Source: G963662655 sp963665015
GTDB taxonomy: Bacteria; Cloacimonadota; Cloacimonadia; Cloacimonadales; JAIOQZ01
NCBI GenBank assembly: GCA_963665015.2
Contig: CAXXSY010000003.1
Location: 620,001-684,000, forward strand
Direction: 5' to 3'
Length of the DNA stretch: 64,000 bases
The notes beneath the pieces were generated by a model. The model was not told the DNA's origin, searched no databases, and saw nothing but the letters and a program-made list of their open reading frames with translations. The stretch's first letter is position 1; each line of letters starts with the position of its first letter. Of this stretch, positions 28,999 through 38,209 are shown piece by piece. Position numbers and translations under genes: made by a program.

Positions 28999-29267
28999 CT
29001 GGGAACGAAGAGCTCCGGACTGAATCTCTTTCTCTCTATGCACGCAACTTCCAAGGAGATGGAAGAAGCCTTGAAAGAACAGGATAATTGGGGAAACCCC
29101 TCCACGAAATCTACACACTGCTCCAACGCGCGACGACGCATAGCCACGTTATCTTCTCTCAATTGAACATTCGGAAGTTGATTAGCTGATGTGCAGGTTC
29201 TCGTTACGCAGCGTCCACACACGTCCGGGCTCCTAAGGAGAGCTCAAATCCACCCCGGAGATCCCGG

Positions 29268-29894
29268 CTATCTCAAGAGGAAGAACACCACGACCACCGA
29301 CGCAGCATAGAAAAATAATACTGTCAGCGACATGTACGAACCACGCTTATCAACACCCGTTTGCTCCATCGTCGATTTTGCCTGCTGTGCCACCTCGTCA
29401 CCTCGATTCATGGCGTTGTGAAAGACGTTCTCGACGCGATGCGTGAGGGATTTCAGACCGTTCCCACGGTTCTGTTGTCGAAGATCGTCGTACTCGCGGA
29501 AAAGGATCGGGATGAACATCAGCGTGCAGAAGAGGTAAAAGCAGAAATCGGCAAAACGCTTTGTTTGGATGCCGGACACCGCGCGATACAGCCCGTCCAG
29601 GGTGATAGATCGGACGATCATGGCGGAGATGAGCAGGAATATCGCAAAGCGCAGGACCAGAAGTATTTGGTATGGAAACGACTGGTTCAGAAGATAGCCG
29701 GCGATAAGGAGCGCGATCAGGAAGATCGATATCCGGGCGGTGAACCTCAGCCAGAGTAGAAGCGAGCGTGGATCGAGAAGTGCGTGCAAGATGCTGAGTG
29801 CGCCGATGATGTAAAGTGCCGACGTACCAGCGACCGCACTGAACGCGAATACAATGCAGTATGCGATCAGCGCGAGAAGCGGACCGGAGCGCAT
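29268..29894 (-). CDS. polytopic membrane protein, distant CbiQ/EcfT-like
   Basis: A 208-residue protein with hydrophobic helices near residues 5-40, 48-70, 76-95, 112-132 and 185-207. Between the fourth and last lies a charged cytosolic stretch (FREYDDLRQQNRGNG, then QQAKSTMEQTGVDKRG). The helix order and the basic loop resemble the transmembrane (T) subunit of ECF-type transporters, but the ARG/ARS coupling motifs are not clear. It begins 7 bp after the TPR-TonB lipoprotein stop, so it is co-transcribed with an envelope protein. No ATPase or substrate-binding partner is nearby. The function is unproved. Confidence 0.5.
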   Translation of the reverse strand: MRSGPLLALIAYCIVFAFSAVAGTSALYIIGALSILHALLDPRSLLLWLRFTARISIFLIALLIAGYLLNQSFPYQILLVLRFAIFLLISAMIVRSITLDGLYRAVSGIQTKRFADFCFYLFCTLMFIPILFREYDDLRQQNRGNGLKSLTHRVENVFHNAMNRGDEVAQQAKSTMEQTGVDKRGSYMSLTVLFFYAASVVVVFFLLR

Positions 29895-29901
29895 GGTTCG
29901 T

Positions 29902-32145
29902 CTATTCGTTCGGTCGTTCGAACGGTACTGCGACGGTCATGCGGTATGGCACAGTCTTGCCGTTTCTGCGCGCCGGCGTGAATACCCATTTCATGGCAGC
30001 CTGTTTCGAAATCTCATCAAAAATGTTCGGACTCGGCATCAGAGAACTATCGATTAAAACCTCATCAACGGAGCCGTCCGGCAGCACCAGAAAATTGAGC
30101 ACAACCGCGCCGCTTGGTCCATCCTTAATCATTTCGGGAGGATACATGGGCATTTCCTGGATCAGCGCCCTGGGTGTACTATCGACATCGCTGTCGTCCG
30201 GAGTTGTCCCGGGATATCTATTATGGTCAGGCGGTCCTGGCGTCAGCGATTTCATCGTATCCTGGACTGCAACCAGCGAATCGGCGGCCATCAGGCTGTC
30301 CTGAATCGCCTGTAAACGCTGTGCTTCCAGTTCTTCCTGCTCGATGAAATACTGGAGACGATCGGTTTTAACGAAAATGCTGTCCCGATAGAAGCTGCTC
30401 ACGAACTCGGAGTATTCGTCGTCTTCTTGCAGGATATCCTCGAACCATGGCCGGGCGGAAGTTGAATCATCCAGAATAAAGTAGTAGATATAGCCGGTCG
30501 TGAATTTCGCCTGCCGCGCCACAGGGTTATCGTAGCGATCGATAATCTCCCGCATGCGTCCCAGGGTGATCTCTGGTTCCGAGTCCATGAGCGGTATGGC
30601 GGATTGATATTCCGCCTTTGCGTGTTTCTCGTCCAGCGTGGTGATCTCGACCTCTTCACCGGCGATCAGCTTCTCTGCGGCGTAGGTGTATTCGTTGTCC
30701 GGGAAACGCTCGTTCATTTCATCGACAAGATTTTGGGCGGTTTCCGGGTCGTTTTTCTTGTTGAGATAGAGCCAGACGGACACGAATTCGCTGAACGGGA
30801 CATACTCGTTCATCAGCACATCCGATGCTTCCTGCAGCGTGGTCTGCTCGGTCTCCAGCGAATCGATTCTTCCCGTCATCAGGGAATCGTCGAGAACGAT
30901 CAGGCTGTCGAGCTGGGTGGCGATCGAATCCATCTGCGTCCGAATACCGTCTTCCATCCGTTCGAGCCGGTCATATACCGCCAGCGATGAATCGGGCAGG
31001 TCCAGAATGTACAAGTAGTGCTCCGCCAGTCTCAGGTGTTCCTTGAATCGATCGCCAAGGCTCACTTCCCGCTCGGGGTCCATGAAGGTCTTGATTTGGG
31101 TGGCGATCTCCTCGCGCACCTTTGCCAGTTCGTAATATTCCGATTGCCTGTTGTGGCGACCGACCTGTTTGTAGGCTTCGACCGCCTTGTCGTAATCGAG
31201 CAGCAGCCGGAAATACATTTCGCCCAGGTAGTAAGAGGATGCTGCGGCGATGGTGGTATGATTGTTGTCCTTGATGATGCGCTCAAAGAGGTCGATGGCA
31301 TCCCCGTGACGATTGATGCCCACGTAAGCTCGAGCCTGAAGGAGTTGAGCCTCGGAGATTTTGTCGCTCAGGTATTCGTCCTTCATCAGCTTGTTGGCGA
31401 TTTCGAGCGCTTCATCGTACTGGTGGAGATCGATGTAATTCTCTGCGATCATGTACCGCGCGTCCATTTTCAGTCGGCGGTTCACCTTCGAATCGATAAG
31501 CTCGTAGAATACGCGGTTGGACTCTTCGTATTCGCCCTGTTCCTTGTGCATCTTGCCCAGCAGGAAGAATGCCTCTTCATACTGGTCGGAGTCCTTGTAT
31601 TCATCCAGGAGTTGTTGCAAATAGCGCTCGGAGAGGACAAACTGTTTTCCCCGCACGTAGAAGTCCGACAGCAGCAGAAGCGCTTCCGGATGCTTGTCTT
31701 CGAATTCAGGATTGGCGATATAGTCCTTCAGCGTCTTGAAGGCTTCATCCTTGTGGTTGACTTCGAAATAGCACCTGGCGATGTAGAGCCACGAGTCTGG
31801 CACGAAGGGGCTCTTGGGATAGAAATTGATCAGATCGGTGAATTTTTCCCGAGCCTGTGTGTAGCCGTTCCCTTTGTAATACAAACATTGCGCGAGCATA
31901 AAGAGCGCGTTGTCCGCCCAGCGGCTTTTCTTGAAATCCGTCAGGATAATGCCGCATTTCTTGATCGCCTTGTTGTAATTCTGCACAGCGCTTGCGCTGG
32001 GTTTGCCGTTGTCCCGCAGCGGCGCTTCCTGTGCGTCTTTAAAATACTGTTCCGCGTTGTAGAAAACGTTGAGATAGGCGAATGTGCAGCTTGCCAGAAG
32101 CAAGCCGGTAATCATGATTGCAAGATACCCGATTCGTTTTATCAT
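29902..32145 (-). CDS. TPR lipoprotein with C-terminal TonB domain
   Basis: A 747-residue exported lipoprotein: signal peptide with lipobox LLLASC (Cys about 20). TPR or BamD-like repeats follow over residues 30-330 (AVQNYNKAIKKCGIIL, NALFMLAQCLYYKGN, EEAFFLLGKMHKEQGEYEES). A coiled region lies at 385-430 and further TPR-like segments at 430-590. The last 90 residues are a TonB C-terminal domain (GAVVLNFLVLPDGSVDEVLI, AAMKWVFTPARRNGKTVPYR). It is probably anchored to a membrane, with a role in envelope assembly, or in linking the proton motive force to an outer-membrane partner. Such TPR-TonB fusions are found in FCB-type genomes. The upstream ribosome site is weak. Confidence 0.78.
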   Translation of the reverse strand: MIKRIGYLAIMITGLLLASCTFAYLNVFYNAEQYFKDAQEAPLRDNGKPSASAVQNYNKAIKKCGIILTDFKKSRWADNALFMLAQCLYYKGNGYTQAREKFTDLINFYPKSPFVPDSWLYIARCYFEVNHKDEAFKTLKDYIANPEFEDKHPEALLLLSDFYVRGKQFVLSERYLQQLLDEYKDSDQYEEAFFLLGKMHKEQGEYEESNRVFYELIDSKVNRRLKMDARYMIAENYIDLHQYDEALEIANKLMKDEYLSDKISEAQLLQARAYVGINRHGDAIDLFERIIKDNNHTTIAAASSYYLGEMYFRLLLDYDKAVEAYKQVGRHNRQSEYYELAKVREEIATQIKTFMDPEREVSLGDRFKEHLRLAEHYLYILDLPDSSLAVYDRLERMEDGIRTQMDSIATQLDSLIVLDDSLMTGRIDSLETEQTTLQEASDVLMNEYVPFSEFVSVWLYLNKKNDPETAQNLVDEMNERFPDNEYTYAAEKLIAGEEVEITTLDEKHAKAEYQSAIPLMDSEPEITLGRMREIIDRYDNPVARQAKFTTGYIYYFILDDSTSARPWFEDILQEDDEYSEFVSSFYRDSIFVKTDRLQYFIEQEELEAQRLQAIQDSLMAADSLVAVQDTMKSLTPGPPDHNRYPGTTPDDSDVDSTPRALIQEMPMYPPEMIKDGPSGAVVLNFLVLPDGSVDEVLIDSSLMPSPNIFDEISKQAAMKWVFTPARRNGKTVPYRMTVAVPFERPNE

Positions 32146-32154
32146 TCTATTCCA

Positions 32155-32187
32155 TAAAAATTCCGCCGGGGAACGAGTCCCCGACGG
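32155..32187 (-). terminator. terminator after hutH
   Basis: Read on the minus strand, CCGTCGGGGA / TTCCCCGGCGG forms a strong stem with a CTCG loop, followed by AATTTTTATGG. It separates the hutH operon from the TPR-TonB gene. Confidence 0.8.
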
Positions 32188-32200
32188 TTTGGTTCAAGAT

Positions 32201-33724
32201 TTATAAGAGCGGACCGACAAGTTCTTCGACCGCTTCCAGGATTTCACAGGATTTGACCAGCTCTTTCATCGTGGTGTGATCGGGATAGAGTGGTCTGTCG
32301 ATGTCGAGGAATTCGACATGTTTTCGGATGATCTCTTTTGCCTTGCCAGTACCCTTTCCGAGCTTGTAATCGCGGAAGTCGAGCGCTTGCGCGGCAGCCA
32401 TGTATTCGATGCCGAGGATACCGTATGCGTTGTCCATGATCTGGAAGTTCTTGATCGCGGTGTTCATACCCATCGAGACGAAGTCTTCCTGATCCGCCGC
32501 GGCGGGGATGGACTGGATCGAAGCCGGCATCGAGAGGATGCGCTGTTCGACGATCTGCATGTCTGCGGTATATTGGCTCAGCATCAGGCCCGACATCATG
32601 CCCGCGCCCTTGGTCAGGAACGCCGGCAGGCCGATGTTCAGCGCCGGGTGATTCAGTCGGTTCATGCGTCGCTCGGACATCACGGACACCATCGTCACTA
32701 CCGCGCCCACCATGTCCATGGGGACGCTCACGGGCGAGCCCTGGAAATTAGCGCCGGAGAGCTGGATGTTTTGATCGGGGAAGAAGATGGGATTGTCGCC
32801 GACGTTGTTCAGCTCGATCTCCACCTGCGATTTCGCCCAGCGTACCTGGTCGTGCGCCGCGCCGATAACCTGCGGAGCGGAGCGCATCGAGTAGGCGTCC
32901 TGCACCTTCATCTTCAGGTTGCCCTCATAGACATCGCCGCCTTCGAGAACATTGCGGATGGCTCTGGCGGCACGTTGCGCGCCCTCGAAGCCGCGAATCT
33001 CGTGCAAAAGCGGGTGGTAGGGCTTCATGTTCGCCATCAGCGCCTCGAGCGTCATCGCGCAGGCGATCTCTGCCTGGCGCAGCCAGCGGTCGGTATCGTA
33101 GATCATGATAGCGCTCATGGCGGTCAGGAGGTTCGATCCGTTGATCGTCGCCAGACCGTCGCGCGCTTCCAGACCCGGGATAGGAATGCCGGCGCGGTCG
33201 AGTGCTTCCTTGCCGGGGAGCAGCTCGCCCTTGTAGTACGCGTGGCCTTCGCCCATCATCATCAGCGCGATCTGCGACATCGGGGCGAGATCGCCGCAGG
33301 CTCCAACAGAACCCTTCTGGCAGACGTAGGGTGTCACGCCTTCGTTGAGCATCGCGATCAGCGTTTCGACGATTTGCAAGCGGCAGCCCGAATGCCCTTT
33401 GGAGAGGATGTTGGCACGACTTGTCATCGCACCGCGGACATACTCGATCGGCGCGGGATCGCCGATTCCGGCGGCGTGGTTGTAGATCAGGTACTTCTGG
33501 AAATCCTTGATCTGCTCATCGTTGAGAACCACCTCGGAAAATTCTCCAATCCCCGTGTTGACGCCATACATGATCTCATGTTGGGTGATCTTCCTTTCGA
33601 GCATTGCGCGACATTTGTTGATGCGAGCCACCGCGTCGGGATGAAGCTCCACCTTTTCGTTGTGACGTGCGATTCGGACAAGTTTTTCAACCGTCAAACC
33701 AGTTCCGCTAATGACAATCGCCAT
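32201..33724 (-). CDS. hutH: histidine ammonia-lyase-like MIO enzyme with Cys in the triad
   Basis: A 507-residue enzyme of the histidine/phenylalanine ammonia-lyase family, which removes ammonia from L-histidine to give urocanate. Tyr53 (MYGVNTGIGEF) and His83 (YNHAAGIG) match residues of the Pseudomonas enzyme. The MIO cofactor normally forms from Ala-Ser-Gly. Here the motif is GSVGACGDLAP with Cys143 (codon TGC at 33298-33296). Later motifs are NGSNLLTAMSA, SGANFQGSPV and QEDFVSMG. HAL usually has a His-Val-Ser there, so histidine is likely but not certain as substrate. No hutU or hutI is adjacent. It is the last gene of the pgeF-fapA-membrane protein run. Confidence 0.85.
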   Translation of the reverse strand: MAIVISGTGLTVEKLVRIARHNEKVELHPDAVARINKCRAMLERKITQHEIMYGVNTGIGEFSEVVLNDEQIKDFQKYLIYNHAAGIGDPAPIEYVRGAMTSRANILSKGHSGCRLQIVETLIAMLNEGVTPYVCQKGSVGACGDLAPMSQIALMMMGEGHAYYKGELLPGKEALDRAGIPIPGLEARDGLATINGSNLLTAMSAIMIYDTDRWLRQAEIACAMTLEALMANMKPYHPLLHEIRGFEGAQRAARAIRNVLEGGDVYEGNLKMKVQDAYSMRSAPQVIGAAHDQVRWAKSQVEIELNNVGDNPIFFPDQNIQLSGANFQGSPVSVPMDMVGAVVTMVSVMSERRMNRLNHPALNIGLPAFLTKGAGMMSGLMLSQYTADMQIVEQRILSMPASIQSIPAAADQEDFVSMGMNTAIKNFQIMDNAYGILGIEYMAAAQALDFRDYKLGKGTGKAKEIIRKHVEFLDIDRPLYPDHTTMKELVKSCEILEAVEELVGPLL

Positions 33725-33772
33725 ACATTCCTCCTTCAGGTATTCTATATTGTAATGCGATTTATCTCAGGA

Positions 33773-34006
33773 CTACCACTGATCCCAGGTGCGCGCGAAC
33801 ACGCCCAGCATGTGGGCAAAAAGAAAACTCACCGCCAGAATGATATGGGTTACATTGGTGCCGGTCACGAACTTGCCTCCCACGACGAATATCAGGACGG
33901 CGACCGCCGTGTAGATATAGAAAATGTTGTGCTCCTTCTCGGCACGGAAGGTCTTGTAACTAAGGAATCCGACAACAAGTAGTATTCCAAGAACTGCAAA
34001 AATCAT
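33773..34006 (-). CDS. small three-TM membrane protein
   Basis: A TTG at 34030 overlapping the fapA stop could start the frame, but the ATG at 34006 has a GGAG site six bases upstream and is preferred. The 77-residue product is almost all hydrophobic (MIFAVLGILLVVGFLSYKTF, then IFYIYTAVAVLIFVVGG, then IILAVSFLFAHMLGVF), giving three membrane helices with a short charged loop. It lies between the fapA-like gene and hutH. No family recognised. Confidence 0.65.
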   Translation of the reverse strand: MIFAVLGILLVVGFLSYKTFRAEKEHNIFYIYTAVAVLIFVVGGKFVTGTNVTHIILAVSFLFAHMLGVFARTWDQW

Positions 34007-34026
34007 GCTATCTCCAATCCATTCGG

Positions 34027-35340
34027 TCAAACAACATACGATTCCATTACCAGATCGCCCTCGATCAGCGAGAAGGATATCTTGTCATACTCTTCGGTAA
34101 TGGTTATCGATTTCTTGAGAATCCGGATATATGTACCCGGAAACACCTTCTTATATGCAACGATATGTTTGGGTTTCGTTTCGTCGGAAAGCAGTGTGCG
34201 ATTGATCTCTTCCTCGAGCTGATTTTCCAGCTCCTCGAGCTTCGATTCGACCTGCCCGATCTTCTCGAAATCCGTCTGTCCGCTCTCGCGCAGCTCGCTC
34301 AGCTTCTTGGTCAGTCCGAGCATCTCTTCCTTGATGAAGGGACTGATCGTGATCTCGACCTCGGTGCCGATCGCGCCCGTACTGCCCAGAACCGCCACCT
34401 CGACATCGCCGCCGCAATGGACCATGCCGCCCACGATGGAGCTCTTCTCGGGATCGCCCTGGACTTCTTTTTCGCCGATCAGCTTGCAGAAGTTCGCGTG
34501 CTCCGTGAAACGTATCCGCTTCTTCGCCATCAGGAGGGCGTTCTCGGCATTCTCGAACTCGATGCTGCCATACGAAATAATGCCGACTTCCTGACAGTTG
34601 ATGATGTCGCCATAAACCTTCACGTCGCCACCGGCGCGAATCGTTGAATCGACAATATCGCCGTTTACCTCGAGATTGCCGGTCAATTCGATGTTGATCT
34701 TGTCCTGAACGTTGCCGTTGACCGTCAGGCTGGCGAAGAGCTTGAAATCATCCTGATTCAGATCGATATCGCCTTCGATCACGAATTCGCTTTTCACGCA
34801 GACGCGTCCCTCCGCGTCGATGTACGGGTATCCGGCCGAGTCCGCTTTTATCTGGCTCTGGTCCGCGTCGAACAGGACGTTCTCGCCTATTCGGGATTCC
34901 AGCACGTCCCGATCGCCCATCGTCGGTTCGATCGACTCCCCGAAGATATCCCTTCCCGGACTCCCGGAGCGGGTGACGAACAGATGCGCCAGCGGTTTAC
35001 CCGGTTCGGCCTTCTCCAGCCCGTCCAGTTCGGTTAACATGTAGTTGTCGGGGTCGATGCATTTGTCCTCGTCGAACAGCAGTGAAAATTCGACCTGCGG
35101 CTGTGTGGGCATCTGGTGAAGCGCGACGGGAAACGGCTCGCCGAAATTGCGGATCAGATCGTGCACATCCATGTAGTCACGTGCACGTTCGAAACCCTCG
35201 ACGATTCCCGCCTGTTCGATCAGGTCGAGAATCGCCTGCTCGCCGATCATCCGATCGCCGCTCGACAGGGTCATCCAGGCGCCGTCATCGCGTATCTGGA
35301 GCGCGATCAGTCCATCGGGATCGGTAAAAATCTCACTCAT
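34027..35340 (-). CDS. fapA: FapA-type (DUF342) polymer-forming protein
   Basis: A longer frame extends upstream, but MSEIFTDPDGLIALQIRDDG at 35340 is the sensible start, overlapping the pgeF end by 8 bp. The 437-residue product has the DUF342/FapA layout: an N-terminal domain, a right-handed beta-helix core (LTVNGNVQDKINIELTGNL, IRAGGDVKVYGDI, IVGGMVHCGGDVEVAVLG; residues about 190-330), a coiled coil (LTKKLSELRESG...KLEELENQLEEE) and a beta tail. Family members affect cell-surface or flagellar placement in Vibrio and occur widely in non-flagellated bacteria. No flagellar gene is nearby, so a surface or polymer role is likelier here. Confidence 0.8.
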   Translation of the reverse strand: MSEIFTDPDGLIALQIRDDGAWMTLSSGDRMIGEQAILDLIEQAGIVEGFERARDYMDVHDLIRNFGEPFPVALHQMPTQPQVEFSLLFDEDKCIDPDNYMLTELDGLEKAEPGKPLAHLFVTRSGSPGRDIFGESIEPTMGDRDVLESRIGENVLFDADQSQIKADSAGYPYIDAEGRVCVKSEFVIEGDIDLNQDDFKLFASLTVNGNVQDKINIELTGNLEVNGDIVDSTIRAGGDVKVYGDIINCQEVGIISYGSIEFENAENALLMAKKRIRFTEHANFCKLIGEKEVQGDPEKSSIVGGMVHCGGDVEVAVLGSTGAIGTEVEITISPFIKEEMLGLTKKLSELRESGQTDFEKIGQVESKLEELENQLEEEINRTLLSDETKPKHIVAYKKVFPGTYIRILKKSITITEEYDKISFSLIEGDLVMESYVV

Positions 35341-36010
35341 TTGCAAGTCCGATGAAGGAGTATTGTCGTTGCTCCGTCTTCTTCTGACGGTAGGAATGAA
35401 AATCGTCGTCCTCAAACGTGCAGATGTCGATGATCTCCAGATTCTTCTCCGGCAGGCCCAGATCGAAAAGCTTTGTCCGCACCGCACCGGTGAGGTCGAT
35501 CACGCCCTTGTCCTGCGGGATGCCGGTCACCGAGACGAAGATATCCTGCATCTTCTGGTCAACCGGATAGTGCTCTTTGCATATCGCGGGACCGAGCACC
35601 ACTACAAGATTCTCGATTCGGCAACTGAAACGTCCCTTGAGCATCTGGATCGCGTTCTCCACGATCCGCTTGGTAATGCTTCTGCGGCCTGCATGAATAG
35701 CGCCGCAGACCTTCTTGACCGGATCGTACAGCAGGATCGGGATGCAGTCTGCGGAACGAATCACGATCGCTGCGCCGGGATCGCGGGTTATCATGCCGTC
35801 GATATTGCGGATAGGCGCGCTGCCGGTGTACATGTTGTTCTGCACCACAGCCACCTTCGCGTCGTGCACCTGCTCCGCCTGGATCAGCACCGGTTGTCCC
35901 GACCCAATCAGTGATCTGCTTATGTTTTGAATGTCCAGTAACGAGTCTTTCTTCGTGCCGAATCCATGCACGATCCCGTCATAACCGGACAGTAGTTTCG
36001 AATAAATCAT
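35333..36010 (-). CDS. pgeF: multicopper-like purine nucleoside phosphorylase (laccase-domain, YfiH/PgeF)
   Basis: The ATG at 36010 (MIYSKLLSGYDGIVHGFGTK) has AGGAAGG upstream and is chosen over an earlier start. The 225-residue product carries the family's Zn/active residues in LIQAEQVHDAKV, RSADCIPILLYD and GAIHAGRRSI (usually HAGWRG, so Trp is replaced by Arg). YfiH proteins were once called laccases. They act as purine nucleoside phosphorylases/adenosine deaminases and have also been linked to peptidoglycan editing. First gene of the pgeF-fapA-small TM-hutH run. It lies 109 bp downstream of the RloB-type gene. Confidence 0.87.
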   Translation of the reverse strand: MIYSKLLSGYDGIVHGFGTKKDSLLDIQNISRSLIGSGQPVLIQAEQVHDAKVAVVQNNMYTGSAPIRNIDGMITRDPGAAIVIRSADCIPILLYDPVKKVCGAIHAGRRSITKRIVENAIQMLKGRFSCRIENLVVVLGPAICKEHYPVDQKMQDIFVSVTGIPQDKGVIDLTGAVRTKLFDLGLPEKNLEIIDICTFEDDDFHSYRQKKTEQRQYSFIGLANE

Positions 36011-36119
36011 CGTACCTTCCTGTGAACCATACAATTCCGTACGGTACCCGAAAAATCTGCATCCGACACATTTTCCGTCAAGGAAAAAGAGAGGAGAACG
36101 AATCGGGAATGGTGTATCG

Positions 36120-36737
36120 CTATCGGGTGACCTTGTCGAGTCTGTCGATCATGAGATCGACATCGCAGCAGAGGGCGTCGTCGCCGCATTGGTTCTGCTC
36201 GTTCTGGATTCGAAGTTGACGCGATCGTTTCTTCGCATCATCAAGCTTGTCTTTGATTTGTTCATATAGGTTTTTGATGATGTCGGGCTTCTTTTCGTAG
36301 TTCGGGAAATATTCTTTGAGCTGTTTCTCCATTCTCGGGCATTCACGACAATAGGTGATTTGATCCGTGAAATGGAAGAGAAACCACAGCTCGAAGCATG
36401 GCATGCTGGCGAAGAAGTGGATATTGCTGTTTTTCTTCCTTCTATATTTGTCTAATACCTGGTAGAACTTCTTACGGGCTTCATCACTTCTGTATATAAC
36501 ATCCTTGTCAACATGGCATAAGACCATGTCAAAATCTCTTTTCTTGATCAGGTAAATGGCTTTTTTCTCAATTCCTGCAATATCTGAAGAAGAAGGGAGA
36601 TCGGGCTCCAATCGAAAATGGACATTCCTGTATTTGCTTTTTAACTGGTTGAAATATGCTTTTTCCGATTCCCCCTCACCAATAATCGCAATCGTTGGTT
36701 TCTCCTGCTTTTCAACTCTTCGCTTGGGTCGAGCCAT
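36120..36737 (-). CDS. RloB-like TOPRIM protein (AbiLii-type)
   Basis: A 205-residue protein from the ATG at 36737, with a TTG at 36743 possible. TAIIGEGESEK-type sequence (IAIIGEGESEKAYFNQLK) gives the TOPRIM Glu, DMVLCHVDKDV gives the Asp-x-Asp, and SMPCFELWFLFHFTD is the signature of RloB proteins. The C-terminus is basic and helical. RloB with an AAA ATPase forms the RloAB/AbiL-type phage-defence pair. The TOPRIM part is the presumed nuclease or tRNA/DNA-acting effector, gated by the ATPase. It starts 2 bp after the ATPase stop. The pair is more AT-rich than pgeF and lepB on either side, a sign of transfer. Confidence 0.8.
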   Translation of the reverse strand: MARPKRRVEKQEKPTIAIIGEGESEKAYFNQLKSKYRNVHFRLEPDLPSSSDIAGIEKKAIYLIKKRDFDMVLCHVDKDVIYRSDEARKKFYQVLDKYRRKKNSNIHFFASMPCFELWFLFHFTDQITYCRECPRMEKQLKEYFPNYEKKPDIIKNLYEQIKDKLDDAKKRSRQLRIQNEQNQCGDDALCCDVDLMIDRLDKVTR

Positions 36738-36739
36738 GA

Positions 36740-38014
36740 TCAATTCTCGATGTTCGGCAACGCACCAAGCTTGCCGTTTCGATAGGCATTGAAATAGGAC
36801 AGGTCTTTCTTCAAACTGAATTCCGACATCGAATACAATTCCGTCGATTCATCATCTTTTCGTTCTGTGAACCAGATCGCATCCCTCCGAAGGATACCTT
36901 TTTCCATCAAGAGACTCGAATCGTGCGTGGTGAACAATAGCTGCGATTGCAGATTGCGTTCTTCAGATGCCTTCAGAAATTCAAGCAGAATGTGCTTCAC
37001 CAGATCGGGATGGAGCGAGCTTTCGAGTTCGTCGATTATTCTAACGCAATTGGTTTGATTAAATTTATACACTGCCCCGGATAGTCCAAAGAAGCGTTGA
37101 GTTCCATTAGATTCATCGCCCAAGTCAAGCTCACCATTTTTATGTCTCATTTTTACTTGGCGCATTCGCAGGTGCCCATTCTCATTTGTCACCGAATCAT
37201 GGAGACGATTAGGCAACATTTTTAAAATGATTTCTGTTTCTTTGCTTTTCTGGAGTATATCCTGAATGATTATCTCTTCGATATGGATATCGGCTTTATT
37301 CATTGAGTTAATGACAAAGTTGTATGCTTCGTCTTCCGTCGATAGAAGATTTGCCGTAAACGCACCTAGTTTTGTGTCTGTGAATATTGCTCCGTCAATA
37401 TAGTGCCGGAACCAGTAATAAGCCTGTTGGAGTATTTCTGAATTAAGTTCAACTTCGGATAATATGGAAAGTATGGAGCGATTTGGTATGGCAGAAATTC
37501 GTACCTTTTCTTTTTCAATTGCATTAATCTTGATTGTTGAGCCGTACTCAATCTTTGTTGTCTCAGATATTGGGTCATATGTTCGACAATATGCATTTGC
37601 AGGATTCCTGCTGGGATAATAATCAAGTTTTTCCTCAATAATAACTGTTGGACTTACTGCAAGGCTGTAAGCATATCTAATTCCTTTTGATATAAATGAT
37701 AGTTTGAAGTATCCAGGTGCCTTGGCTGAATCTTCTAAGAATAAAAAAGGCGTAAAAGGCAAATTATCTTCTCTTGCTCGTTTTTTCAAAGCAATACTCC
37801 ATACCGTACCTAGCGCTCTCAGCACATTCGTCTTCCCCGAAGCATTCGCGCCGTAGAGCATACCAAGTCGCAGCAGCCGCAACGTCTTGCCTCCCGCGAT
37901 TGGGACCTTGGCGACGTAATAATCTTCGAGGGTGTCGTCTTTGGTCGCCTCGAAGCTGAAAGTGATCTCGTCCTTGATGGACCGGTAGTTCTGCACACTG
38001 AATTCAACGATCAT
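36740..38014 (-). CDS. AAA/OLD-like ATPase, RloA/AbiLi type
   Basis: The ATG at 38014 (MIVEFSVQNYRSIKDEITFS) has AAGGA upstream and begins the usual AAA_15 N-terminus; the frame extends upstream without support. The 424-residue product has Walker A GANASGKTN (residues 55-63), a D-E-S-N-G-T-Q-R-F signature (about 318), Walker B VRIIDELESSLHPDL (about 337-351) and switch His in LLFTTHDSSLL. It is the sensor/ATPase of a two-gene defence module with the RloB-like gene. The middle of the gene is markedly AT-rich. Related pairs (PARIS AriA/AriB) use the same plan, but RloB identifies the AbiL branch. Confidence 0.85.
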   Translation of the reverse strand: MIVEFSVQNYRSIKDEITFSFEATKDDTLEDYYVAKVPIAGGKTLRLLRLGMLYGANASGKTNVLRALGTVWSIALKKRAREDNLPFTPFLFLEDSAKAPGYFKLSFISKGIRYAYSLAVSPTVIIEEKLDYYPSRNPANAYCRTYDPISETTKIEYGSTIKINAIEKEKVRISAIPNRSILSILSEVELNSEILQQAYYWFRHYIDGAIFTDTKLGAFTANLLSTEDEAYNFVINSMNKADIHIEEIIIQDILQKSKETEIILKMLPNRLHDSVTNENGHLRMRQVKMRHKNGELDLGDESNGTQRFFGLSGAVYKFNQTNCVRIIDELESSLHPDLVKHILLEFLKASEERNLQSQLLFTTHDSSLLMEKGILRRDAIWFTERKDDESTELYSMSEFSLKKDLSYFNAYRNGKLGALPNIEN

Positions 38015-38209
38015 TTCTCTATCCTTCGGCTTAATATCGCCATTTTTCTGCGAATATTGCATAAAGAATGACCTTGTCAAGCATTTTTTATGCTGCATGT
38101 TCGCGTGGGCAACCTGGTTATTCGTCGTTTTCGTGCTGCGGCAGGGTGGCGGAACACGTTTTTCTTGACACATGCCATTCACAAATGCGTTTGGATATCG
38201 GGTGCTATT

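Noticed and set aside
29040..29168. 42-codon frame MHATSKEMEEALKEQ...
   Set aside because: No ribosome site, no family, lies in a repeat-rich gap after the rRNA operon.
32276..33982. 568-codon plus-strand open frame opposite hutH
   Set aside because: A GC-driven shadow of hutH, rich in His/Arg/Asp with no known fold.
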